Assembly (NCBI RefSeq): GCF_900102215.1
Contig: NZ_FNBG01000028.1
Span: forward strand, 1 to 64,000
Source: Fontibacillus panacisegetis
GTDB taxonomy: Bacteria; Bacillota; Bacilli; Paenibacillales; Paenibacillaceae
DNA: 64,000 nt
Direction: 5' to 3'
Shown: positions 9,193-18,875 of the stretch, in pieces
Position numbering within the stretch: position 1 is the stretch's first letter
How the letters are laid out: each line of letters starts with the position of its first letter
Program-made: the position numbers and the translations under genes
The notes under the pieces: generated by a model
What the model saw: only the letters and a program-made list of their open reading frames with translations
Told to the model about the DNA's origin: nothing
Databases searched by the model: none

Positions 9193-9948
9193 ATGAACAA
9201 AGTATGGGTAAAAGATAAAGAACGAGTAGATGATCTGCTTACACATGATTTGCAAATCATTCAGAGTGATGAAGTGTTTAGCTTTTCTATGGATGCCGTA
9301 CTTTTAGCCCGGTTTGCGTCCATTCCGAAGAGCGGTAAAGTACTCGATCTGTGTACTGGAAATGGTGTGATTCCTATTCTGCTGTCCACGAGAACCAAAG
9401 CCGTTATTGAAGGCATCGAAATACAGCCAAGAGTTGCCGATATGGCGAGGCGAAGCGTTGACATGAATCGACTTGGAGATCAGGTCATGATTCGGGAAGG
9501 CGATCTGCGAGAGCTTGTGAAGGAAACGGGACATGGGGCTTATGATGCCATTACGGTTAATCCGCCGTATATGCCTCTGACAAGCGGAGATTTAAAAATG
9601 AATATGCACCAGGCTATAGCCAGACATGAAATTCATTGTAGTCTGGAGGAGGTCATAGCAGCATCCATGCGACTATTGCGGACCGGCGGAAAGATATCGA
9701 TGGTGCATAAGCCGCAGCGTCTAGGCGAGATTGTAACCTTGCTGCGTCAGTATCGATTGGAACCTAAGGTTATTCGTTTTGTGCATCCGAGAGCGGGAGC
9801 AGAGGCCAATATGGTATTAATTGAAGCACTGCGTGATGGTAAACCGGACGTTCGGATATTACCGCCGCTGATTGTATACGGTGATGATGGAGTATACTGT
9901 CAGGAGCTTATGGATATTTATTACGGACCAAAAGAGGGAAGAACATGA
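9193..9948 (+). CDS. yabB: tRNA1(Val) A37 N6-methyltransferase family (YabB/TrmN6-like)
   Basis: This 251-residue class I SAM-dependent methyltransferase has the SAM motif VLDLCTGNGVIPILL (about 50-64) and the adenine N6-methylase motif NPPY in AITVNPPYMP (about 122). These fit the TrmN6/YabB family acting on tRNA adenosine 37. The B. subtilis homologue sits at the same place. The usual next gene yazA (GIY-YIG domain) is absent, and instead the stop overlaps the rsmI start by 4 nt (ATGA). Confidence 0.87.
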   Translation: MNKVWVKDKERVDDLLTHDLQIIQSDEVFSFSMDAVLLARFASIPKSGKVLDLCTGNGVIPILLSTRTKAVIEGIEIQPRVADMARRSVDMNRLGDQVMIREGDLRELVKETGHGAYDAITVNPPYMPLTSGDLKMNMHQAIARHEIHCSLEEVIAASMRLLRTGGKISMVHKPQRLGEIVTLLRQYRLEPKVIRFVHPRAGAEANMVLIEALRDGKPDVRILPPLIVYGDDGVYCQELMDIYYGPKEGRT

Positions 9949-10838
9949 GTGTACAAGTACAGAAGAGCTTTGAAGAAGATAAGTCGGGTGGTTCAGCTTA
10001 TGGCAAATTGTATCTGGTAGCGACGCCAATCGGTAATTTAGAGGATATGACATATCGTGCCGTTCGAACACTTCAAGAAGCAGATATCATTGCAGCAGAG
10101 GATACACGAAATACGAGAAAACTGCTTACACATTTTGAAATTACTCCAGGCAAACTACTTAGCTATCATGAACATAATAAAGCAGCGAGCGGTCCAGAAT
10201 TAATACGCCTTATAATAGAAGGAAAAAATTTGGCCCTCGTTAGTGATGCGGGTCTTCCCGCTATTTCTGACCCCGGGAGTGATCTTGTAAAGCTTGCAAT
10301 TGAAGCAGGAATTTCTGTCATTCCAGTTCCGGGAGCCAATGCAGCGCTGTCTGCATTAATCGTATCCGGACTTTCGACATCCAGATTTCAATTTATCGGT
10401 TTTATGCCGCGAGACAACAAGGAGAGGGGGACATTGCTTCAGTCTCTTCAAGATGAAGAGAGCACATTACTAATGTACGAGTCACCGCATCGGTTGATCA
10501 AGACGCTGGATTCTATTTTAGAGGTTCTTGGAGATCGGGAGGTTGTGTTGGCTCGGGAATTAACGAAACGGTATGAGGAAATGACACGTGGTACATTAAG
10601 TGAATGCCTTCTGTGGCTAGAGGATCATCCACCGCTTGGAGAATATTGTATAGTTGTTGCTGGGGCCAGACCGGAAGAGGTTAAAGAAAGAAGAGATGCC
10701 TGGTGGCAATCAATGACGATCGAGGAACATGTAAATTATTATGAGCAGCAGGAGGGGAGTGATCGTAAGGAAGCTATGAAGAAGGCAGCAGGAGATCGAG
10801 GCGTATCTAAACGTGATATATATCAGGCATTATTATAA
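9945..10838 (+). CDS. rsmI: 16S rRNA (cytidine(1402)-2'-O)-methyltransferase
   Basis: This 297-residue tetrapyrrole-methylase-fold enzyme has the motifs LYLVATPIGNLEDMT (about 24-38), AAEDTRNTRKLL, LVSDAGLPAISDPG and VPGANAALSAL, all diagnostic for RsmI. It methylates the ribose of C1402 in the decoding centre. It overlaps yabB by 4 nt, implying coupled translation. The next gene, abrB, is convergent. Confidence 0.95.
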   Translation: MSVQVQKSFEEDKSGGSAYGKLYLVATPIGNLEDMTYRAVRTLQEADIIAAEDTRNTRKLLTHFEITPGKLLSYHEHNKAASGPELIRLIIEGKNLALVSDAGLPAISDPGSDLVKLAIEAGISVIPVPGANAALSALIVSGLSTSRFQFIGFMPRDNKERGTLLQSLQDEESTLLMYESPHRLIKTLDSILEVLGDREVVLARELTKRYEEMTRGTLSECLLWLEDHPPLGEYCIVVAGARPEEVKERRDAWWQSMTIEEHVNYYEQQEGSDRKEAMKKAAGDRGVSKRDIYQALL

Positions 10839-10898
10839 TGGATAGCAAAACAAAATCCAACGCAAACACAAATAACCCATAAATTGGGCTATATGCAC

Positions 10899-10942
10899 AA
10901 AAAAGGGGCCTTCGCAGGCCGGGTTCAAGCCTGGAAGGCGCC
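10899..10942 (-). terminator. Terminator of abrB (minus strand)
   Basis: On the minus strand GGCGCCTTC-CAGGC pairs with GCCTG-CGAAGGCC around a short loop, and six T residues follow. It lies about 60 nt past the abrB stop and also faces the rsmI 3' end, so it may act for both. Confidence 0.82.
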
Positions 10943-11003
10943 AAGGAGATATGAAAAAGGTTAGAATTAACAGTTTCAGTAAATCTATTATATACTATAA
11001 TTC

Positions 11004-11258
11004 TTAATTTGTCACAGGGTTAGGAAGCTCAGTTAAACATTCATGGCAAACAATTTTACCTTTGAAGTATGTTACGTTCTCAGCGTTCCCGCAGAAGATA
11101 CAAGCTGGCTCATATTTTTTCAACATAATACGTTCGCCATCTACATAAATTTCAAGGGCATCCTTTTCACCTATGCCAAGAGTACGGCGCAATTCAATCG
11201 GAATAACGACCCGTCCCAATTCGTCTACTTTTCTTACAATACCTGTTGATTTCATCAT
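11004..11258 (-). CDS. abrB: Transition-state regulator AbrB with CxxC zinc-ribbon-like tail
   Basis: This 84-residue AbrB/MazE/SpoVT DNA-binding protein contains MKSTGIVRKVDELGRVVIPI and LRRTLGIGEKDALEIYVDGE, nearly identical to B. subtilis AbrB, a global repressor of post-exponential genes. The C-terminal third differs: CIFCG and VCHEC form two CxxC pairs that could bind zinc in place of the usual AbrB oligomerisation segment. The gene is on the minus strand with a TTGACT-17-TATTAT promoter and a Spo0A box between promoter and start, fitting Spo0A repression. Confidence 0.93.
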   Translation of the reverse strand: MMKSTGIVRKVDELGRVVIPIELRRTLGIGEKDALEIYVDGERIMLKKYEPACIFCGNAENVTYFKGKIVCHECLTELPNPVTN

Positions 11259-11301
11259 ATCTGATGATAGCCCCTTTCGCTATAGTTTAAAAGTGTCATT
11301 A

Positions 11302-11360
11302 TTCGACAAACTTCTATCTTTTATGATAATTATAATACCAACCATTGCCAGAATAGTCAA
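11302..11360 (-). promoter_or_regulatory. abrB promoter with Spo0A box
   Basis: On the minus strand TTGACT (plus 11355-11360) and TATTAT (plus 11332-11337) are separated by exactly 17 nt, a good sigma-A promoter. Downstream of the -10, TGTCGAA (plus-strand TTCGACA, 11302-11308) is a perfect Spo0A box. In B. subtilis Spo0A~P represses abrB from boxes downstream of the start site, so the layout agrees. Confidence 0.75.
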
Positions 11361-11457
11361 CCTAATTTATGGTAGAGTTCAATTAAATTTCTAATTTAAT
11401 ATAGTAGAAAGCAAAGCAGGCCTGATAATTCCAAGTAAAACAAGGTATTTATAAACC

Positions 11458-11531
11458 TTCGACATTTTGGAAACGTAGACACATACAAGTTTCGACATAA
11501 TTCGACAAAGAGTGTCGGCATCGGTCATAAT
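11458..11531 (+). promoter_or_regulatory. Spo0A box cluster and likely promoter of the HD-domain gene
   Basis: Perfect TTCGACA boxes occur at 11458-11464, 11491-11497 and 11501-11507. The last two are spaced exactly 10 bp, the tandem arrangement used by Spo0A dimers. TGTCGGC at 11513-11519 is a weaker box on the other strand. TCGACA (11502) and CATAAT (11526-11531) with 18 nt between form a plausible sigma-A promoter, so the tandem boxes overlap the -35. Spo0A would then repress or modulate the downstream gene. Confidence 0.6.
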
Positions 11532-11580
11532 CCTTCTTTATTTTTGAAAAAAATTTTTTTGAGAAAGGAAAGATTAATGT

Positions 11581-12867
11581 ATGAACGCTCAGCTTAAGGA
11601 AGAAAAAGTTTTTAAGGACCCGGTTCACAATTATGTTCACGTTCAGGATGAGATCATTTGGTCGCTTATTAATACCCCGGAATTTCAGAGGCTTCGCCGG
11701 ATTCGCCAGCTAGGAACGTCATATTTGACCTTTCACGGCGCGGAGCATAGCAGATTCTCTCACTCACTTGGAGTGTATGAAATTACGAGACGTATTATTT
11801 TACAATTTGAACGAGCAGGTTATACTGATTGGCCGAGGGATGAAAGACTTGTCACTCTTTGTGCAGCTCTTTTGCATGATCTGGGACATGGACCGTTTTC
11901 GCATTCTATTGAACAGGCGTTCCAAATGCATCACGAGGATTGGACCTGCAAAATTTTACTCGGTGATACAGAGGTTGGAGCGGTGCTCCGTCGTCTTGGA
12001 GAAGATTTTCCTGAGAAGGTGGCATCCGTTATTCGCAAAGATTATCCCAATCCGATTGTAGTAAATCTTGTGTCCAGTCCGCTCGATGCAGATCGTATGG
12101 ATTATTTGCTTAGAGATGCCTATTTTACGGGGGTTAACTATGGAACGATCGACATGGATCGTATATTGCGGATGCTTCGTCCTTTTCAGGGCAGAATTGT
12201 AGTCAAGGAATCCGGTATGCATGCTGTTGAGGACTATTTAATGTCTCGTTATCAAATGTATTGGCAAGTATACTTCCATCCAGTGACTCGCAGCTCTGAA
12301 ATTATTCTAAGGCAAATTTTCCGTCGAGCGAAGGAATTGTATGCAAGTGGTCACACTTTAGCATTTCTGCCAGATCCGCTGCCTGGACTCTTTAAGCGCG
12401 AGTTGACTGTACAGGAATATTTATTGCTTGATGAATCATTGGTTCAGGCCGCATTTATGCAATGGAGAAATGACAAGGATGATTTGCTTAGTGATTTGTG
12501 TACGAGGTTCATAGATCGTAAATTGTATAAATATGTAGAGGTTGATTCTCTTGATAAGGAAATGATTCAGGAAATACGAGACGCTTTTATTAAGGTTGGC
12601 CTTAACCCTGTATACGATCTGGAAATTGATTTTCCGACTGATCTGCCTTATGATGTGTTTCGTCCGAACGGAGAAATTAAAGACAAGCAAATTTTGCTGC
12701 TCGATCGGCATGATCGAATTCGGGAAATATCGGAAGTATCGGATATTGTCAGATCCATCAGTGGTCTGCATCGTGGAAAATTTCATCTATATTATCCGGA
12801 CAATAAGCTGTCACATGTTATGGACCTGCTCCCTCAGGATATTGCCGACATTTTTGAGCAGAAATAA
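11581..12867 (+). CDS. HD-domain phosphohydrolase (YwfO/dGTPase-like)
   Basis: This 428-residue HD-superfamily protein begins FKDPVHNYVHVQDE and has the metal motifs H...HD...D: SRFSHSLGVYE, then CAALLHDLGHGPFSHSIEQ (about 101-107) and SSPLDADRMDYLLRD. It resembles YwfO-type dNTP triphosphohydrolases, and the exact substrate is unresolved. A GAAAGGA ribosome site lies upstream. The gene is not part of the B. subtilis abrB neighbourhood. Its promoter region carries Spo0A boxes, suggesting a link to the transition state. Confidence 0.85.
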   Translation: MNAQLKEEKVFKDPVHNYVHVQDEIIWSLINTPEFQRLRRIRQLGTSYLTFHGAEHSRFSHSLGVYEITRRIILQFERAGYTDWPRDERLVTLCAALLHDLGHGPFSHSIEQAFQMHHEDWTCKILLGDTEVGAVLRRLGEDFPEKVASVIRKDYPNPIVVNLVSSPLDADRMDYLLRDAYFTGVNYGTIDMDRILRMLRPFQGRIVVKESGMHAVEDYLMSRYQMYWQVYFHPVTRSSEIILRQIFRRAKELYASGHTLAFLPDPLPGLFKRELTVQEYLLLDESLVQAAFMQWRNDKDDLLSDLCTRFIDRKLYKYVEVDSLDKEMIQEIRDAFIKVGLNPVYDLEIDFPTDLPYDVFRPNGEIKDKQILLLDRHDRIREISEVSDIVRSISGLHRGKFHLYYPDNKLSHVMDLLPQDIADIFEQK

Positions 12868-12900
12868 CAGAGTAATTGTAAAACAGGGAGGTTTAGCAGC

Positions 12901-13668
12901 ATGTTATTTGACACACATACTCATTTGGATGCTCCTCAATTTGACGATGATCGGGAAGAAACGATTCAGCGTGCATATGATCAAGGGGTTACACGAATGA
13001 TCAATATTGGATTTAATCGGGAGACCATTCCCACAACGATGAAGCTTGCCGAATCTTATGATTTCATCTATGCAGCCGTTGGGTGGCATCCTCAGGACGC
13101 TATTACAATGAAGGACGGAGATCTGGACTGGATTGCAGAATTGTGCAAACACGAGAAGGTTGTAGCGATTGGTGAAATCGGACTCGACTATTATTGGGAT
13201 ACTTCACCTAAAGATGTTCAGCATAAGGTATTCCGTCAGCAAATCGGTTTAGCACGGAGTCTGGGGATGCCTATTTCAATCCATAATCGGGATGCCCATG
13301 AAGATGTTGTGCGTATTTTGCGTGAAGAGAAGGCACATGAAGTGGGCGGTGTCATGCATTCCTTTTCAGGCAGCTGGGAGATTGGAAAAATATGTATGGA
13401 TATGGGATTTCATTTATCGTTTGGAGGGCCTATTACGTTCAAAAATGCAAAGCAGCCGAAAGAGGTGTTGATTAAGACACCAATGGACCGTTTATTGATA
13501 GAGACAGATTCCCCATATTTAACTCCACATCCATTTAGAGGTAAAAGAAATGAGTCGGCGCATGTTAAGTTAGTTGCGGAAATGGCAGCGGAGCTAAAAG
13601 GGGTGAATTTTGAAGAAATTTCCAGAATTACAACGCAAAATGCACTGGAACGATTTGGAATTCGTTGA
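12901..13668 (+). CDS. yabD: TatD family metal-dependent deoxyribonuclease
   Basis: This 255-residue TIM-barrel hydrolase of the TatD family has the metal ligands FDTHTHLD (3-10), GEIGLDYYW (about 92), SIHNRDAH, MHSFSG and ETDSPYLTP. TatD enzymes are magnesium-dependent DNases active on 3' ends and damaged DNA. RBS CAGGGAGG precedes ATG 12901. As in B. subtilis it sits before the yabE gene. Confidence 0.93.
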   Translation: MLFDTHTHLDAPQFDDDREETIQRAYDQGVTRMINIGFNRETIPTTMKLAESYDFIYAAVGWHPQDAITMKDGDLDWIAELCKHEKVVAIGEIGLDYYWDTSPKDVQHKVFRQQIGLARSLGMPISIHNRDAHEDVVRILREEKAHEVGGVMHSFSGSWEIGKICMDMGFHLSFGGPITFKNAKQPKEVLIKTPMDRLLIETDSPYLTPHPFRGKRNESAHVKLVAEMAAELKGVNFEEISRITTQNALERFGIR

Positions 13669-13790
13669 AAACAGGAGAAAAAGCATTGAAAAAAAGAGTA
13701 TCATCGAAATATTAATGGATTTTAACCACTCCAGCTTAGTTTATTACATTTTTTTAACCATTTTTTAAAATAAACGATGTTGATTCGTTC

Positions 13791-13820
13791 TTTACAACAT
13801 GTATCGAAACAGGATAGAAT
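13791..13820 (+). promoter_or_regulatory. Sigma-A-type promoter of the riboswitch leader
   Basis: TTTACA at 13791-13796 and TAGAAT at 13815-13820 are each 5 of 6 matches to consensus with an 18-nt spacer. The position, about 65 nt before the conserved riboswitch core, is right for the leader transcript. Confidence 0.6.
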
Positions 13821-13889
13821 CTTTTCAGTAATCATTTTGGTCTTGTTCGTGATCGTAACAATTGCCAAGATTACGTGGTTCCATGAACT

Positions 13890-14130
13890 AGTCTCGCTGA
13901 ATCTCCAAATGGAGAACGGGGGAACCAATACGGTAAGCAGAATCAGGCTACACTAGAAACTATTAAGAGTGATACCGATCCTTGCTGTATTTGATTTCTT
14001 TTTTAGGGTCTTTGGGGTGAATTTAAGGTCATTGCGCCATGAGCGAATGAACTGAGAAAGGGCGACTCTCTGCGTCCTAACCCGACAGCTAACCTCGTAG
14101 GCGTCTCATGAGAGGACAACTCGTGCATCC
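13890..14130 (+). promoter_or_regulatory. Cyclic di-AMP riboswitch (ydaO/yuaA leader)
   Basis: Conserved ydaO motifs occur in order: CGCTGAAT, GAGAACGGGGGAACCAAT (13912-13929), GGGGTGAATTTAAGG, CCCGACAGCTAACCTCG with GTAGGCGTCTC, and ATGAGAGGACAA at 14108-14119. These are the signatures of the two quasi-symmetric c-di-AMP sites. The element precedes a 3D/G5-domain protein, a common ydaO target in Bacillota. A terminator lies 20 nt past the aptamer, so ligand binding most likely turns transcription off, as for known ydaO switches. Confidence 0.93.
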
Positions 14131-14149
14131 TATTACACCATGAATTTCG

Positions 14150-14200
14150 GAAGCCACGAAAAGAGTACCTCTAACTCTTTCTCTAGGCTTCTTTTTATTT
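14150..14200 (+). terminator. Expression-platform terminator of the c-di-AMP riboswitch
   Basis: GAAGCC at 14150-14155 pairs with GGCTTC at 14186-14191, with an inner AAAGAGT/ACTCTTT helix, followed by TTTTTATTTT. It lies between the aptamer and the yabE start. Confidence 0.85.
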
Positions 14201-14407
14201 TGAATAATTGTAATAGGGTCATCATACTGTTGTATACAGGAGGTGACAGTGCCGAGCAGACTGGGGCAGGATGCGAAGTGAAGCTTTATGGAGAATATAT
14301 TTTAGTCACTCTAGCTATAGAGCCATTTCGTAAAAATGATATGTAGTCACGTCAAATGTAATCATGCATCGACCTAGACGGCGGGACTATGAAGGAGGAC
14401 GGAAGAA

Positions 14408-15541
14408 ATGGGAATTTTCCGCAAAAAGGATACCCATGAATCACGCTCATCCAGCATGTCTTACGCAATGCGATGGAAGCATGAAAATTTACGCCAAATT
14501 TCAGTCATCGGAATTTTGGCCATCGCGGCAATACTCATCATCCTGATCTGGCTATATGGTCAGAACGAGAAAAATATTTACTTGGTTGTTGATGGGAAAA
14601 CTCAAAATGTTGAGACCCGCCATTCGCTGGTCAATCAAGTTTTGGATGAACAATCTATCGTACTGAGACCTGACGATGAGGTGTCCAGACCACTGGACAG
14701 TTCACTTCAAGACGGGGATCGTATTGTGATTGTACGTGCAGTACCTGTTACAGTGAGTGTGGATGGGACAACTAAGACTCATTTTACAACGCAAAAGAAT
14801 GTGAAGAATGTAATCAAGGAGCTTAACGTAACGCTCGGCGAGAACGATAAAGTAACTCCTGCTGTAGATAATTCCGTTAAAGCAAATCTGGATATTCAGA
14901 TCGTTCGAGTAACCAAACAAAATGTTGAGAAGGCAGAAGCGGTACCATTCACAGTTGTGAAGACTGCTGATGACAGTTTGCCAAAAGGGGAAACCAAGGT
15001 TGTAGCAAAGGGCAGTGAAGGCATTGTTGTTCATAGCATTGAAAAGGTGTATGAAGACGGAGTGTTTGTGTCCAAGCGTTGGCTCGGCAAAGAGGTAACG
15101 AAAACTGCTAAGCCTAAGGTGATAGCTGTCGGCACGAAAAAAACGGCAGTGTTGTCCGCAAGTATTGCTCGGACCTCAAATTCGGTGAATATTAGCGGTC
15201 TTACGACGAAAGATGGCGTCTCGTTTAAATATAAAAATGTACTTAAAAATGTGACCCTCACCGCTTATTCCTCTGAGGAGGATGGAATCGGTACTCGTAC
15301 AGCCTCCGGTACTCGAGTGACTGAAGGAAGAACGATTGCCGTTGACAAGAGTGTTGTTCCTTTGGGATGGTGGGTCTATATCGAAGGTGTCGGCTTCCGC
15401 AAAGCGGAGGATACTGGCGGTGCAATTAAAGGCAACAAAATGGACGTGTATTATGACAGCTTAAAAACGGCAAAAAACTTTGGCCGTAAAAAAGGCCGCA
15501 CTGTTTACGTAATAGGTCCAACGAAACCGGAGTTAAATTAA
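14408..15541 (+). CDS. yabE: YabE-type DUF348/G5/3D-domain cell-wall protein
   Basis: This 377-residue protein has an N-terminal cytoplasmic stretch and a membrane segment at about 31-50 (VIGILAIAAILIILIWLYG). Two DUF348 repeats (about 57-160), a G5 domain (about 165-245) and a C-terminal 3D domain (about 285-370) follow. The 3D core reads TAVDKSVVPLGWWVYIEGVG-like, with the catalytic aspartates in EDTGGAIKGNKMDVYYD. Such domains are found in resuscitation-promoting and lytic transglycosylase-type peptidoglycan enzymes. It is controlled by the c-di-AMP riboswitch upstream. GAAGGAGG precedes the ATG. Confidence 0.92.
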   Translation: MGIFRKKDTHESRSSSMSYAMRWKHENLRQISVIGILAIAAILIILIWLYGQNEKNIYLVVDGKTQNVETRHSLVNQVLDEQSIVLRPDDEVSRPLDSSLQDGDRIVIVRAVPVTVSVDGTTKTHFTTQKNVKNVIKELNVTLGENDKVTPAVDNSVKANLDIQIVRVTKQNVEKAEAVPFTVVKTADDSLPKGETKVVAKGSEGIVVHSIEKVYEDGVFVSKRWLGKEVTKTAKPKVIAVGTKKTAVLSASIARTSNSVNISGLTTKDGVSFKYKNVLKNVTLTAYSSEEDGIGTRTASGTRVTEGRTIAVDKSVVPLGWWVYIEGVGFRKAEDTGGAIKGNKMDVYYDSLKTAKNFGRKKGRTVYVIGPTKPELN

Positions 15542-15620
15542 TATATATTAGATTCAGCACTCCTCGTTTTACTTTGAACGGGGAATGATATACTATTAGG
15601 ATGATGAAAAGACATGTAGA

Positions 15621-15647
15621 AGAAGAGGAGAATTTCCTCTTCTTTTT
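15621..15647 (+). terminator. Rho-independent terminator between yabE and rnmV
   Basis: AGAAGAGGA at 15621-15629 pairs with TCCTCTTCT ending at 15642, followed by five T residues. The rnmV ribosome site starts about 9 nt later. Confidence 0.82.
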
Positions 15648-15674
15648 GTTGTGATAAGGAAGGAAGATATTACC

Positions 15675-17113
<1,439 letters not shown>

Positions 17114-17165
17114 AATTGTAACCAATCACCACAATAGCCCATACGATGGGGTAGAGGTGATGGAT

Positions 17166-18065
17166 TTGACGAACTTAGGAGATTTGGTCGTCCGTAAATC
17201 ATACGGAGGGGACATTACTTTCCGGGTGGAAATGATAGAGCAGAACAAGGCAGTTATAAAGGGTACAGAATTCCGTCTGCTTGCTGATGCGCCTTTAGTC
17301 GATTTGGTAAAGGTGCATCCAGATACTCCTGGGGAGAAAGCACAGCGAGCGCAAATTAAGGCTACTGAATCGCTGCAGCGGCTAAATCGGGATCGTCAAG
17401 AGCAGGTAGAACGGAACCGTGCCGCTCTGAGTTCGGGCTGGTATATGCAGAGTGGAGAGCCTTCATATTTTGAAGTACCGGGTAAGGTGCTTCATTTGGA
17501 TGGAGATAAGAGGTATTTGGAGAAAAGCTTGAATTTGTATGAGAAGCTGCGCATACCGGTTCATGGTTATTATGTAACAGAGTCTACGATGCCTGGAGCT
17601 TTGTATCAAATGCTCCCGAGTATACAGCCAGACATCGTGGTTATTACTGGTCATGACGGTGTGCTCAAAAATCGTCCTACAAGTGATCTATACAATTTGA
17701 ACAGCTATAAAAACTCTAAATATTTCGTAGAAGCGGTACGGACTGCCAGGCAATATGAACGGAATTTTGATTCATTAACGATTGTTGCCGGAGCGTGTCA
17801 ATCACACTTTGAGGCGCTTCTTCAGGCTGGGGCTAATTTTGCCAGCTCTCCTTCCCGTGTGTTAATTCATGCGCTTGATCCCGTCTATATTGCGGCCAAA
17901 GCATCTTTGACGTCTATTCGTGATACAATTCATGTTAGCGATGTTCTGAACAATACGATAAGTGGTACGCAAGGTGTTGGAGGGATAGAGACTCGAGGAA
18001 GTTATCGGGTCGGACTGCCCAAGCTCCAGGATTTATCCACGCTGAAGGTCGTTCCATCTATGTAA
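17166..18065 (+). CDS. yabG: Sporulation-specific protease YabG
   Basis: This 299-residue protein matches the YabG peptidase U57 family, with the N-terminal GDLVVRKSYGGDITFRV, the HGYYVTESTMPG segment and PDIVVITGHDGVL. YabG is a cysteine protease that trims spore coat proteins (for example SpoIVA, SafA) for cross-linking. AGAGGTGAT at 17153-17161 is an 8-of-9 Shine-Dalgarno match that overlaps the GTG 17157 and ATG 17160 candidates. TTG 17166 therefore gives normal spacing and is preferred. In B. subtilis the gene is sigma-K-dependent. Confidence 0.88.
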   Translation: MTNLGDLVVRKSYGGDITFRVEMIEQNKAVIKGTEFRLLADAPLVDLVKVHPDTPGEKAQRAQIKATESLQRLNRDRQEQVERNRAALSSGWYMQSGEPSYFEVPGKVLHLDGDKRYLEKSLNLYEKLRIPVHGYYVTESTMPGALYQMLPSIQPDIVVITGHDGVLKNRPTSDLYNLNSYKNSKYFVEAVRTARQYERNFDSLTIVAGACQSHFEALLQAGANFASSPSRVLIHALDPVYIAAKASLTSIRDTIHVSDVLNNTISGTQGVGGIETRGSYRVGLPKLQDLSTLKVVPSM

Positions 18066-18130
18066 AATTCACAAAAAATTACTATGAAATTTAGAAAATA
18101 AGCTTACAAAGTGTTTTTCAAAAAAAATCG

Positions 18131-18160
18131 TTGACAACAGTTTTTTACTGCTGATATAAT
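18131..18160 (+). promoter_or_regulatory. veg promoter 1 (perfect sigma-A hexamers)
   Basis: TTGACA at 18131-18136 and TATAAT at 18155-18160 are both perfect, with an 18-nt spacer. It is the upstream of two tandem promoters for veg. Confidence 0.88.
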
Positions 18161-18173
18161 TATTTGTTTTGAT

Positions 18174-18202
18174 TTGACAAGTGACTGCCGTTCATGTATA
18201 AT
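18174..18202 (+). promoter_or_regulatory. veg promoter 2 (perfect sigma-A hexamers)
   Basis: TTGACA at 18174-18179 and TATAAT at 18197-18202 are perfect with a 17-nt spacer, the ideal sigma-A arrangement. It lies 28 nt before the veg start codon and 14 nt after promoter 1. Tandem vegetative promoters are also known at B. subtilis veg. Confidence 0.93.
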
Positions 18203-18230
18203 GGACAAAGAAAGAAGGTGGTCACAGGCA

Positions 18231-18506
18231 ATGGCTAAAAATACGCTGTCAGAAATTAAGAACAGTCTCGACGCTCATGTTGGACAGAAGATTACACTGC
18301 GCGCTAACGGAGGTCGCCGAAAGACCGTCGAACGTACTGGTGTATTGGAGGAAACTTATCCTTCGGTCTTTATCGTGAAGTTGGATGAAGAACAACAGAC
18401 CTTTAAGCGTGTGTCATACAGTTATGCCGATATACTTACCGAATCTGTTGAAGTCATGATTTGTGGCGACAACGATGAGATGAGGGCTTCGTATATTAAA
18501 CCGTGA
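18231..18506 (+). CDS. veg: Veg protein (biofilm formation stimulator)
   Basis: This 91-residue basic protein, [20 protein letters not shown] at the start and then [20 protein letters not shown], matches the Veg family. Veg stimulates biofilm matrix genes in B. subtilis by antagonising SinR. A longer frame opens at 18174 inside the promoter, so the ATG at 18231 preceded by AGAAGGTGG is the real start. Very strong tandem promoters imply high expression. Confidence 0.93.
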   Translation: MAKNTLSEIKNSLDAHVGQKITLRANGGRRKTVERTGVLEETYPSVFIVKLDEEQQTFKRVSYSYADILTESVEVMICGDNDEMRASYIKP

Positions 18507-18528
18507 ACATCATGAATTGCTGCAAAAT

Positions 18529-18560
18529 GGCCACCGCGTTTACTCGCGGGGCCTGTTTTT
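18529..18560 (+). terminator. Rho-independent terminator after veg
   Basis: GGCC and CCGCG pair with CGCGG and GGCC around a TTTACT loop, and a T run follows at 18556-18560. Confidence 0.85.
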
Positions 18561-18603
18561 ATATTTAATTATAACGTACGTGTACAGTGGACATCTTTGG
18601 CAG

Positions 18604-18634
18604 GGTATCAAAATCGTTCAGACATCACATACTA
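18604..18634 (+). promoter_or_regulatory. Probable sigma-G promoter of sspF
   Basis: The -10 element CATACTA at 18628-18634 is a perfect sigma-G match. A weaker -35 (GTATCA at 18605-18610) lies 17 nt upstream. The next gene is a spore SASP, normally sigma-G-dependent, and the start lies about 42 nt downstream. Confidence 0.55.
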
Positions 18635-18675
18635 CGGGTGTTGTTGTATCCATTACTTCATAGGGAGGATTGGCT

Positions 18676-18855
18676 ATGTCACGCAGACGCCGCAGTGTGA
18701 TGTCAGAGGATTTGAAGGTTGAACTCGCCAAGGATCTAGGGTTCTATGATACAGTCGAGCAAGAAGGCTGGGGTGGAATCAAAGCAAAGGATGCCGGCAA
18801 TATGGTGAAACGGGCCATACAGCTCGCTGAACGAGCTGCGTCCAAACAGCCCTGA
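18676..18855 (+). CDS. sspF: Small acid-soluble spore protein SspF
   Basis: This is a 59-residue protein starting [20 protein letters not shown], with the SASP-type [21 protein letters not shown] segment. It is a member of the alpha/beta-type SASP superfamily at the position of sspF in B. subtilis. SASPs coat and protect spore DNA. GGGAGG at 18663-18668 supports the ATG at 18676 rather than the upstream TTG 18670. Confidence 0.9.
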   Translation: MSRRRRSVMSEDLKVELAKDLGFYDTVEQEGWGGIKAKDAGNMVKRAIQLAERAASKQP

Positions 18856-18875
18856 ATGTGAATGATATACTGTAT

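Noticed and set aside
14140..14346. 68-residue open frame before yabE
   Set aside because: It covers the riboswitch terminator, and its start has no convincing ribosome site.
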